DNA from: JAGNLM01 sp964439835
Lineage (GTDB): Bacteria; Pseudomonadota; Gammaproteobacteria; JAABTG01
NCBI GenBank assembly: GCA_964439835.1
Contig: CAYTPQ010000002.1
Coordinates: forward strand, 62,001 to 126,000
Length of the DNA stretch: 64,000 bases
Direction of reading: 5' to 3'
In this document: positions 39,455 through 50,441 of the stretch, piece after piece
Layout of the letters: each line of letters starts with the position of its first letter
Numbering within the stretch: the stretch's first letter is position 1
Translations under genes and position numbers: made by a program
Notes under the pieces: generated by a model
The model's database searches: none
Seen by the model: only the letters and a program-made list of their open reading frames with translations
What the model was told of the DNA's origin: nothing

Positions 39455-41455
39455 TCAGCCGGCGAGGACGTCCTCGACCGCCTTGACCACGTTCTCCGTG
39501 GTGAACCCGAAGTGCTTGAACAGGGCGCCGGCGGGTGCCGACTCGCCGAAGCTGCGCATGCCCACGATCTTGCCGCCGAAGCCGACGTACTTGTACCAGT
39601 AGTCCGCGATCAGCGCCTCGACCGCGACCCGTGCGGTCACCGTCGCCGGCAGCACCGACTCGCGGTAGGCCGCGTCCTGGGCGTCGAACACGTCGGTGCT
39701 CGGCATCGAGACGACGCGCACCCGGCGCCCGCGGTCGTTCAGCTGGTTGGCCGCCTCGACGGCGAGGCCGACCTCGGAGCCGGTGGCGATCAGGATCGCC
39801 TCGGGGGTGCCGCCCGCGTCGACGAGCACGTAGCCGCCGCGGCGGACCCCCGCCAGCTGCGCGTCGGTGCGCGGCTGATGGGTCAGGTTCTGGCGCGACA
39901 GGATCAGGCTGGTGGGCCCGCTCTTGCGCTCGACCGCCGCCTTCCAGGCGATCGCGGTCTCCACCGCGTCGGCCGGGCGCCACACCGACATGTTCGGCGT
40001 CAGGCGCAGGGCTGCGACCTGCTCCACCGGCTGGTGGGTCGGGCCGTCCTCGCCGAGGCCGATCGAGTCGTGGGTGTAGACGAAGATGGTGCGCTGCTTC
40101 ATCAGCGCGGCCATTCGGGTCGCGTTGCGGGCGTACTCCATGAACATCAGGAAGGTCCCGCCGTAGGGGATGAACCCGCCGTGCAGGGCGACGCCGTTCA
40201 TGATGGCCGACATGCCGAACTCGCGCACGCCGTAGTACACGTAGTTGCCGGACGCGTCGTCCTTGCTGACGCCCTTCGAGCCCTTCCAGATGGTCAGGTT
40301 GGAGCCGGCCAGGTCGGCCGAGCCGCCGAGCATCTCCGGCAGCAGGGGTCCGAAGCCGTTCAGCGCGTTCTGGGACGCCTTGCGGGTTGCCACGGTCTCG
40401 GCCTTGGCCACCACGCTGTCGACGAAGGCGGTCGACTTCTCCTCCCAGTCCGCCGGCAGCTCCCCGGCCATGCGCCGCTCGAGCTCCGCGGCCAGGTCCG
40501 GATAGGCCGCGCGATAGGCCGCGAAGCGCTCGTTCCAGTCGGCCTCGGCGAGCGCGCCGCGCTCGCGGGCGCTCCAGCCGGCGTAGACCGCCTCGGGCAC
40601 CACGAAGGGCGGGTGCGACCAGCCGATGTTCTCGCGGGTCGCCGCGATCTCGTCCTCGCCGAGCGGGGCGCCGTGGCAGTCGTGGGTCCCGCAGAGATTG
40701 GGGGCGCCCCAGCCGATCACGGTCTTGCAGCAGATCAGGGTCGGCCGGTCAGCCACCGACCGGGCCTCGTCCGTCGCCTTCTTGATGGCCTCCGCGTCGT
40801 GGCCGTCGACCCCGCGGATGACGTGCCAGCCGTAGGCCTCGAAGCGCTTGGGGGTGTCGTCGGTGAACCAGCCCTCGACGTGGCCGTCGATGGAGATGCC
40901 GTTGTCGTCGTAGAAGGCGATGAGCTTACCGAGGCCCCAAGTGCCGGCGAGCGAGCAGGCCTCGTGGGAGATGCCCTCCATCAGACAGCCGTCGCCCAGG
41001 AAGACATAGGTGTAGTGGTCGACTACCGTGTGCCCGGGCCGGTTGAACTGGGCCGCCAGCACCTTCTCGGCCAGTGCCATGCCAACCGCGTTCGTGATCC
41101 CCTGACCGAGCGGGCCGGTGGTGGTCTCCACGCCCGGCGCGTAGCCGTGCTCCGGGTGACCGGGGGTCTTCGAGTGCAGCTGCCGGAACTGCTTCAGGTC
41201 CTCGATCGAGAGGTCGTAACCCGACAGGTGCAGGAGAGAGTACAGCAACATAGAGCCGTGGCCGTTCGAGAGGACGAAGCGGTCGCGGTCCGCCCAGCCG
41301 GGGTTGGCCGGGTTGTGCCTCAGGTAATCGTTCCAGAGCACCTCGGCGATGTCCGCCATCCCCATCGGCGCCCCTGGGTGCCCCGACTTGGCCTTCTGCA
41401 CCGCGTCCATGCTGAGGGCGCGGATGGCGTTGGCGAGCTCTCTACGGGAGGGCAT
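39455..41455 (-). CDS. tkt: transketolase
   Basis: A 666-residue thiamin diphosphate enzyme transferring two-carbon units. SGHPGAPMGMADIAEVLW, the ThDP motif GDGCLMEGISHEACSLAG, GHDAEAIKKA and DSIGLGEDGPTHQPVE are all present. It is the first gene of the operon, divergent from metK, and its leading place is typical for CO2-fixing gammaproteobacteria. Confidence 0.96.
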   Translation of the reverse strand: MPSRRELANAIRALSMDAVQKAKSGHPGAPMGMADIAEVLWNDYLRHNPANPGWADRDRFVLSNGHGSMLLYSLLHLSGYDLSIEDLKQFRQLHSKTPGHPEHGYAPGVETTTGPLGQGITNAVGMALAEKVLAAQFNRPGHTVVDHYTYVFLGDGCLMEGISHEACSLAGTWGLGKLIAFYDDNGISIDGHVEGWFTDDTPKRFEAYGWHVIRGVDGHDAEAIKKATDEARSVADRPTLICCKTVIGWGAPNLCGTHDCHGAPLGEDEIAATRENIGWSHPPFVVPEAVYAGWSARERGALAEADWNERFAAYRAAYPDLAAELERRMAGELPADWEEKSTAFVDSVVAKAETVATRKASQNALNGFGPLLPEMLGGSADLAGSNLTIWKGSKGVSKDDASGNYVYYGVREFGMSAIMNGVALHGGFIPYGGTFLMFMEYARNATRMAALMKQRTIFVYTHDSIGLGEDGPTHQPVEQVAALRLTPNMSVWRPADAVETAIAWKAAVERKSGPTSLILSRQNLTHQPRTDAQLAGVRRGGYVLVDAGGTPEAILIATGSEVGLAVEAANQLNDRGRRVRVVSMPSTDVFDAQDAAYRESVLPATVTARVAVEALIADYWYKYVGFGGKIVGMRSFGESAPAGALFKHFGFTTENVVKAVEDVLAG

Positions 41456-41852
41456 AGAATTCTCCTCACAGGAAAACTACACTGGCCGTGCCGTGTGGCC
41501 CGGGTCCCCCGGGCGATCTCACCCCGGCTCCGAGCCATCCTCCGGACCGTTTCCGGACCGGGGAGCCCGCAGGCCCCCGAGGTGATGTGACACCCGGCGC
41601 CTGCCTCGGACGCTCCCGTTCACCTCGCGGAGAACCGGTCGGGCGTTCTTGTTTTGCACTCGGCCGCCGCGTCGGGGTGCCCGGGCGGCCTGGAACGCTG
41701 AATTCTCACTCCATCCACGGCCGAGCGGCAATAGCGGCTACTTATGGGCTCCCAAAACCGCCTTGGTCATCGGGGGCTCGCCGCCGACCGCGGTGCGTCT
41801 ATAATGCGCGGTTCTGACACCCCTTCCCGCAACGTGGCGAGGACTTAAGTCA
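41456..41852. promoter_or_regulatory. divergent tkt/metK regulatory region
   Basis: 397 bases between divergent operons. A perfect TATAAT at 41800-41805 with a GC-rich discriminator marks the metK promoter, about 40 bases before the GAGGAC ribosome site; the -35 is weak, which may mean activator dependence. No SAM or SAH riboswitch core was recognised. No clear tkt promoter was found; a LysR-type (CbbR) site could be here but none was identified. Confidence 0.45.
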
Positions 41853-43007
41853 ATGGCGGACAGCTTCCTCTTCACCTCCGAGTCGGTCTCGGAGGGGCAC
41901 CCCGACAAGGTGGCCGACCAGGTCTCCGACGCCGTTCTGGACGCCTATCTGGCCCAGGACCGCCGGGCGCGGGTGGCCTGCGAGACCCTGGTGAAGACCG
42001 GCATGGTGGTGTTGGCGGGGGAGATCACCAGCAACGCCTCGGTCGACTACGACCAGCTGGTGCGGCAGGCGATCAAGGAGATCGGCTACTCCGGCTCCGA
42101 CATGGGCTTCGACTGGCAGACCTGCGCGGTCCTGACCGCCATCGGCAAGCAGTCGGGCGACATCGCCATGGGGGTGGACGAGACGGCCGAGCACGAGCAG
42201 GGGGCGGGGGACCAGGGCCTCATGTTCGGCTACGCCACCCGCGAGACCGACGTCCTGATGCCGGCCCCTATCACCTACGCCCACCGGCTGGTGGCGCGCC
42301 AGGCGGAGGTCCGCAAGAGCGGGCGGCTGCCGTGGCTGCGCCCGGACGCCAAGAGCCAGGTCACCTTCCGCTACGAGAACCACCGCCCGGTGTCGATCGA
42401 TGCCGTGGTGCTCTCCACCCAGCACGGTCCGGACGTGGGCATCACCACCCTGCGCGAGGCGGTGATGGAGGAGATTGTCAAGCCGGTGCTGCCCGCCGAG
42501 TGGCTGACCCGCGACACCCGCTACCACATCAACCCGACCGGGCGCTTCGTCATCGGCGGCCCGCTCGGCGACGCCGGCGTCACCGGGCGCAAGATCATCG
42601 TCGACACCTACGGCGGCATGGGCCGCCACGGCGGGGGCGCCTTCTCGGGCAAGGACCCGAGCAAGGTTGACCGCTCGGCCGCCTACGCCGCCCGCTACGT
42701 GGCCAAGAACCTGGTCGCCGCCGGCCTCGCCGAGCGCTGCGAGATCCAGGTCTCCTACGCCATCGGGGTGGCCCGGCCCACCTCCATCTCGGTCGACACC
42801 TTCGGCACCGGGCGGGTCTCCGACGAACGGCTCTCCGCGCTGATCCAGGCCCACTTCGACCTGCGCCCGAAGGGCCTCATCGCGATGCTCGACCTGCTCC
42901 ACCCCATCTACCGCAAGACCGCGGCTTACGGCCACTTCGGTCGCGAGGAGTTCCCCTGGGAGCGGGTGGACAAGGCCGAGGAACTGCGCGACGCGGCCGG
43001 CATCTGA
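41853..43007 (+). CDS. metK: methionine adenosyltransferase
   Basis: Makes SAM from methionine and ATP. The 384-residue protein has SEGHPDKVADQVSDAVLDA, GAGDQGLMFGYA, and the P-loop-like GGGAFSGKDPSKVDRSAAY. It leads a metK-ahcY-metF operon for the activated-methyl cycle; the 52-base gap to ahcY holds the direct repeat ACCGAT. Confidence 0.96.
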   Translation: MADSFLFTSESVSEGHPDKVADQVSDAVLDAYLAQDRRARVACETLVKTGMVVLAGEITSNASVDYDQLVRQAIKEIGYSGSDMGFDWQTCAVLTAIGKQSGDIAMGVDETAEHEQGAGDQGLMFGYATRETDVLMPAPITYAHRLVARQAEVRKSGRLPWLRPDAKSQVTFRYENHRPVSIDAVVLSTQHGPDVGITTLREAVMEEIVKPVLPAEWLTRDTRYHINPTGRFVIGGPLGDAGVTGRKIIVDTYGGMGRHGGGAFSGKDPSKVDRSAAYAARYVAKNLVAAGLAERCEIQVSYAIGVARPTSISVDTFGTGRVSDERLSALIQAHFDLRPKGLIAMLDLLHPIYRKTAAYGHFGREEFPWERVDKAEELRDAAGI

Positions 43008-43059
43008 GCCACACACCAACACCGATACCGATACCGACTACCGAGGCAGAGCCCACACC

Positions 43060-44372
<1,313 letters not shown>

Positions 44373-44373
<1 letters not shown>

Positions 44374-45227
44374 TGGAATCCCAGCGCCGGCACCCCCGCA
44401 CCTTCAGCTTCGAGTTCTTCCCGCCCAAGACCGAGGAAGGGCGGGTCAAGCTGCGGGCGGTGCGCGACCGACTGGCCGCGCTCGCCCCGCGCTTCTTCTC
44501 GGTCACCTACGGGGCGGGCGGCTCGACCCGGGACCGCACGCGCGAGACCGTGCTCGAGGTGCAGCGCGAGTCGGGGGTGGAGTGCGCGCCCCACATCTCC
44601 TGTATCGGCGCGAGCCGCGAGGGGGTGCGGCAGATGCTGGACGACTACCTGGCCCAGGGCGTGCGCCGGCTGGTGGCGTTACGCGGCGACATGCCCTCGG
44701 GCATGCACGAGCCGGGGGACTTCCGCTACGCCAGCGACCTGGTGGCCTTCATCCGGGCCGAGACCGGGCGCCAGTTCCACCTCGAGGTCGCGGCCTACCC
44801 CGAGTTCCACCCCCAGGCCCGCAGCGCGACCGCCGACCTAGAGGCCTTCCGGACCAAGGTCGAGGCCGGTGCCGACGGCGCGATCACGCAGTACTTCTTC
44901 AACGCCGACGCCTACTTCCGGTTCGTGGAGCGGTGCGAGGCCATGGGCGTCGGGCTGCCCATCGTCCCCGGCGTCATGCCGATCACCAACTACGCCCAGC
45001 TGGCCCGCTTCTCCGACGCCAGCGGGGCGGAGATCCCCCGCTGGTTGCGCAAGCGCCTGGAGGCCCTCGGCGACGACGCGCGGGCCATCGCCGAGCTCGG
45101 CACCGACGTGGTGAGCGAGCTCTGCGCCCGCCTGCTGGCGGGGGGCGCCCCGGGCCTGCACTTCTACACCATGAACCGCGCCGAGCCGACCCTGGCCATA
45201 TGGGAGCGCCTGGGGCTCCGCACGTAG
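44373..45227 (+). CDS. metF: 5,10-methylenetetrahydrofolate reductase
   Basis: FAD enzyme making 5-methyl-THF for methionine synthesis, 284 residues. FSFEFFPPKTEEG at the N-terminus, SVTYGAGGSTRDRT, the RGD loop (VALRGDMPSG), TQYFFNADAYFRF and PGVMPITNYAQL identify it. ATG overlaps the ahcY stop (TGATG). Completes the methyl cycle operon. Confidence 0.95.
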
Positions 45228-45231
45228 CCCG

Positions 45232-45326
45232 CCGGATCGAAGGGGTCAGACTCGATTGATTCCTGGCGAATCAATCGACTCTGACCCCTTCGATCCGGAG
45301 ATCAATGGTGTCTGACCCCATTGATC
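45232..45326. repeat. long hairpin repeat with TCTGACCCC motifs
   Basis: First hairpin: 30-base arms (45232-45261 and 45269-45298) with one mismatch and a 7-base loop. Second: GATCAATGG/CCATTGATC (45300-45308 and 45318-45326). Both contain GGGGTCAGA or TCTGACCCC. It lies between metF and the response regulator, so may also end transcription. Resembles REP elements tied to RAYT transposases; no such transposase is present here. Confidence 0.85.
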
Positions 45327-45343
45327 ACTAGACTTGGGCGGTG

Positions 45344-46786
<1,443 letters not shown>

Positions 46787-46804
46787 GCGGCTGTGAGAAG
46801 ATGA

Positions 46805-46882
46805 GCCACAGAGCTCACAGAGGGATACGTAACACCCCGTTCTCGCCATCCGCAACGATTCCTTATCTGTTATCTCTGTGGC
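46805..46882. repeat. short-period inverted repeat element C
   Basis: Degenerate member: GCCACAGAG (from 46805) and CTCTGTGGC (ending 46882) pair over nine bases, with further ACAGA matches at a 9-base period (CACAGAGCTCACAGAG). Lies between the response regulator and the pilus ATPase. Confidence 0.6.
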
Positions 46883-46912
46883 ACATGATCCGCACGGTCT
46901 GAGAAGAGACGG

Positions 46913-48718
46913 ATGTACTACGAGCACTTCGGGCTGAGCGAGCCGCCGTTCCGGATTACCCCCGACACCCGCCTGTTCTTCCCGGGCGGTAGCCGCGGCG
47001 CGATCCTCGACGCCATCGTCTACGCCATCACCAGCGGCGAGGGGATCATCAAGGTCATCGGCGAGGTCGGCAGCGGCAAGACCATGATCTGCCGCATGCT
47101 CGAGGTGAAGCTGCCGCAGACGGTCGACGTCGTCTATCTCGCCAACCCGAGCCTCTCGCCGGACAACATCCTTCACGCCATCGCCTTCGAGATGAAGCTC
47201 GACCTGCCGATGGGCGCGGGCCGGCTGGAGGTGATGCACGCCCTGCACGCGCGGCTGCTAGAGAAGCACGCCGACAACCGCCAGGTGGTGATGTTCGTGG
47301 AGGAGGCCCAGCGCATGCCGCTGGAGACCCTGGAGGAGATCCGCCTCCTCTCCAACCTGGAGACCGAGCGCGAGAAGCTCCTGCAGATCGTCCTCTTCGG
47401 CCAGCCGGAGCTCGAGCGCAACCTCAGCCCGGCGCACATCCGCCAGCTCAAGGAGCGCATCACCCACGGCTTCCTGCTGCCGCGCCTGGAGGCCGAGGAG
47501 ATCCGGGACTACCTGGACTTCCGCATGCGATCGGCCGGCTACAAGGGCCCCCCGGTGTTCTCCCCGGCCGCCGTCAAGCGCATCGCGCGGGCCTCCGAGG
47601 GTCTGATCCGGCGGATCAACGTGCTGGCGGACAAGGCCCTGCTCGCCGCCTACGCCGCTGGCGTGCACCAGGTGACCCCACGCGAGGTCCGCTCGGCGAT
47701 CCGCGACAGCGAGTTCGGCGGGGCGCGGTGGACCATGGACTGGCGGCTGGCCGGCCTGTTCGGGGCGGCGGCCCTGGGCGCCGGGGTGATGTGGGTGGCC
47801 CAGACCGGCTACCGCTACGTCCCCTGGCTCGCCAGCACCGCCGACGCCGGGGTGCCGACCACCGCTGCCAGCGGCCCAGTCGTGCGGGCCGAGCCGGCCT
47901 CCCCACCGCCGGCCAGGGAGGCGACGCCGGTTGCGCTCGCGTCGCCCGCGGCGGCTGCGTCGGCAGGGCCGGGCGCAACCACGCCCGGCGCGGTTTCGGC
48001 AGGGCCAGCCCCAAGCGAGCCTGCTCCGGTGTCGGCGGCGCCAGTCGTGAGCGCGCCTGGCCCGGTCGACCTGGCCCCGTCCTCGACCGCTGGCCTCGCC
48101 GCTGACCCAGCGCCGTCGGCCCCCCCCCCGACGCCTGCATCCGGCCCGGCGAGTGCGTCGGCCAGCGCCCCACCGCAGCCGCGCCCGGTTCTCGCCGTGA
48201 CCGCGGCCGCTCCGGAGCCAGAGGCGCGCTCGGAGCCGATGGCGGTCGCCGGCGTCGCGGCGACCTCGCCCGCGGCGGAGCCGGTACCGGGCGCTACACC
48301 GTCGGCCCCCCTGCGGGAGCTGTCCCCCGGGTCGGCGGTGCGGGCGCCGGAGCCGGCCCCCGCATCGCCCCGCGAGTCCGCCTACATCGGGCGCCGGCTC
48401 GCGGCCACCGGCGAGTGGCTAAAGACTGCCGACGCAAGCCGATACAGCATCCAGTTGATGCACATTGGCATAGACCGGGGCGCCGGGCTTGAGGCAAGCT
48501 TGCGCCAGGGAGGGCTCGGCGCCGAGCTGGATCGGGTGTGGGTCTACCGCACCCGGATCGGGGGCGTCGAGTTGCTGAGCGTCCTGCTCGGGGACTTCCC
48601 GAGTCAGGAGGAGGCGCGCCGGGTGCTCGAGGGATTGCCGCCGGCGTTGCGTCAGGCCAAGCCGTTCGTGCGCGCCCTGCGCGATATCCGGGGCGGGGGC
48701 GCCGGGGTCAGCGGGTGA
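46913..48718 (+). CDS. mshM: MshM-like AAA ATPase fused to a SPOR domain
   Basis: A 601-residue protein. Residues 1-270 are an ExeA/MshM-type ATPase (MYYEHFGLSEPPFRITPDTR; Walker A GEVGSGKT; Walker B VVMFVEEAQRM; LFGQPELE). A transmembrane helix follows near 278-295, then about 190 residues rich in Ala, Pro and Ser crossing the periplasm, then a SPOR peptidoglycan-binding domain from about 510 (YSIQLMHIGID; VYRTRIGGVELLSVLLGDF). MshM proteins normally lack a SPOR domain; GspA/ExeA carries a different peptidoglycan-binding domain. It probably opens the cell wall for secretin assembly. Confidence 0.85.
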   Translation: MYYEHFGLSEPPFRITPDTRLFFPGGSRGAILDAIVYAITSGEGIIKVIGEVGSGKTMICRMLEVKLPQTVDVVYLANPSLSPDNILHAIAFEMKLDLPMGAGRLEVMHALHARLLEKHADNRQVVMFVEEAQRMPLETLEEIRLLSNLETEREKLLQIVLFGQPELERNLSPAHIRQLKERITHGFLLPRLEAEEIRDYLDFRMRSAGYKGPPVFSPAAVKRIARASEGLIRRINVLADKALLAAYAAGVHQVTPREVRSAIRDSEFGGARWTMDWRLAGLFGAAALGAGVMWVAQTGYRYVPWLASTADAGVPTTAASGPVVRAEPASPPPAREATPVALASPAAAASAGPGATTPGAVSAGPAPSEPAPVSAAPVVSAPGPVDLAPSSTAGLAADPAPSAPPPTPASGPASASASAPPQPRPVLAVTAAAPEPEARSEPMAVAGVAATSPAAEPVPGATPSAPLRELSPGSAVRAPEPAPASPRESAYIGRRLAATGEWLKTADASRYSIQLMHIGIDRGAGLEASLRQGGLGAELDRVWVYRTRIGGVELLSVLLGDFPSQEEARRVLEGLPPALRQAKPFVRALRDIRGGGAGVSG

Positions 48719-48755
48719 CAGGGGGGCTGCCCGGTCCGGGCAGGCGAGCAGAAAG

Positions 48756-50441
48756 ATGCAAAAAATCCATCGCGTCTCGATCGTTCTGGCCGCCGGGCTC
48801 GCGCTCGCGGCCTGCTCCGTGCCGGTCGTGCCGGAGCGTGACCCGTCGCCGGGGCACCTGAGGCCCCAGACCACGACCGCGCCGGAGACCATCCCCGAGC
48901 CGGTGAGCCAGGTGCCGTTCCTGCCGCCGCCGCGGCCGGCCCCGCGGCTCGAGACCTACACCGTGGTGGTGAACGACGTCCCGGTGCGCGACCTGCTGTT
49001 CGCCCTGGCGCGCGACGCCAAGGTCAACGTCGACATCTCCCCGGGCCTGACCGGCAACGTCACGCTCAACGCCATCGACCAGACCCTGCCCCAGATCCTG
49101 GAGCGGCTCTCCGAGCAACTCGACCTGCGCTACACGATACAGGGCAACCTGGTCACGGTCGGGCCGGACGCCCCGTACCTGCACACCTACAAGGTCGACT
49201 ACGTCAACATGGCCCGGGAGACCCAGACGACCATCCAGGTCGCGAGCCAGGTCGCCTCCACGACCCCCGGTGGCGGGCAGGGCGGCGGTGGCGGCGGTAC
49301 GAGCGGCACGGGCGGCGCCAACTCGACCACCAACATCACCAACACCTCGATCAACCACTTCTGGGAGAACCTGGCCCAGAACATCCTCCACATCCTGGGC
49401 GAGAAGGGCGCCGCTGGCGGCGGGTCGGCCGGCAAGATCACCTCTACCTCGTCGGTGATCGTCAACCCGGAGACGGGCATCGTCACCGTGCGGGCGACCG
49501 CCCGCCAGCACCGCATCATCGCCGACTATCTGAGCCAGCTGGTGGCGAGTGCCCACCGGCAGGTCCTGATCGAGGCGACGGTGGTCGAGGTCGAGCTGTC
49601 CGACCAGTACGAGGCCGGCGTCGATTGGACCAATCTGGCCAGGGGCTCGGGATTCCTGGCGGTGCAGAACTCCCCGGCCTCCGCCAGCAATCCATTCTTT
49701 ATCCTGAGCTACCTGGGTCCGGGTGACGACATCTACGGGACCATCCGCCTACTGAGCCAGTACGGGCAGACGCGCGTGCTTTCCAGTCCGAAGCTGATGG
49801 TGTTGAACAACCAGAGCTCGGTGCTGAAGGTCGTGCGCAACGTCGTCTACTTCCAGATCGACGTCACCAACACCCTCGGCACCACCGCCCAGCCGGCCCA
49901 GCAGCAGTCCGAGACCAACATCTACACGGTCCCGGTCGGCCTGGTCATGAACGTGACGCCCCAGATCAGCGAGAGCGAGCAGGTCATCCTGAACGTCCGT
50001 CCGAGCATCTCGAGCATCGTGCGCTTCGTCCAGGACCCGAACCCTTCGCTCTACCAGCAGGGGCTGCTGCTCGACACCCAGATCCAGAATCTGATCCCAG
50101 AGGTCGAGACGCGGGAGATGGAGTCGGTGCTCCGGGTCAGCAGCGGCCAGGTGGCCGTGCTGGGTGGGCTGATGAAGGACGAGGTCCGCCGCGACCAGAC
50201 GGGGGTGCCGTTCCTGAAGGACATCCCGCTCCTGGGCAACGCCTTCTCCTACCGAAATGACGAGAACGTCAAGTCGGAGCTGGTGATCTTTATCCGCCCG
50301 GTGGTCGTGCGCGACGCGAGCATCGAGACCGACCTGCGCGAGCTGCGGCCCTTCCTGGACCAGACGGTTCAGCCCAATCTCGGTCTCCCGGCGACCCTGG
50401 GCGGGGAGAGAATCAATGAGTCTATTACTGGACGCCCTTAA
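48756..50441 (+). CDS. mshL: MSHA-type pilus secretin MshL
   Basis: Outer-membrane secretin lipoprotein, 561 residues, lipobox LAAC with Cys20. N-domain VRDLLFALARDAKVNVDIS, a Gly-rich insert (GGGQGGGGGGTSG), then the secretin core VLIEATVVEVELSDQYEAG, TRVLSSPKLMVLNNQ and VAVLGGLMKDEVR with PFLKDIPLLGNAF. It forms the pilus exit pore. Its end overlaps mshN by 26 bases. Confidence 0.92.
   Translation: MQKIHRVSIVLAAGLALAACSVPVVPERDPSPGHLRPQTTTAPETIPEPVSQVPFLPPPRPAPRLETYTVVVNDVPVRDLLFALARDAKVNVDISPGLTGNVTLNAIDQTLPQILERLSEQLDLRYTIQGNLVTVGPDAPYLHTYKVDYVNMARETQTTIQVASQVASTTPGGGQGGGGGGTSGTGGANSTTNITNTSINHFWENLAQNILHILGEKGAAGGGSAGKITSTSSVIVNPETGIVTVRATARQHRIIADYLSQLVASAHRQVLIEATVVEVELSDQYEAGVDWTNLARGSGFLAVQNSPASASNPFFILSYLGPGDDIYGTIRLLSQYGQTRVLSSPKLMVLNNQSSVLKVVRNVVYFQIDVTNTLGTTAQPAQQQSETNIYTVPVGLVMNVTPQISESEQVILNVRPSISSIVRFVQDPNPSLYQQGLLLDTQIQNLIPEVETREMESVLRVSSGQVAVLGGLMKDEVRRDQTGVPFLKDIPLLGNAFSYRNDENVKSELVIFIRPVVVRDASIETDLRELRPFLDQTVQPNLGLPATLGGERINESITGRP

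Noticed and set aside
41456..43059. SAM or SAH riboswitch before metK or ahcY
   Set aside because: I looked for the conserved cores in the 397-base leader region and the 52-base metK-ahcY gap and saw none; a covariance search would settle it.
46879..46894. TGGCAC-N5-CCGCA as a sigma-54 promoter for the pilus operon
   Set aside because: The -24 box is perfect but the -12 is poor, the start site would leave the ribosome site outside the mRNA, and the match lies in the end of a repeat element.
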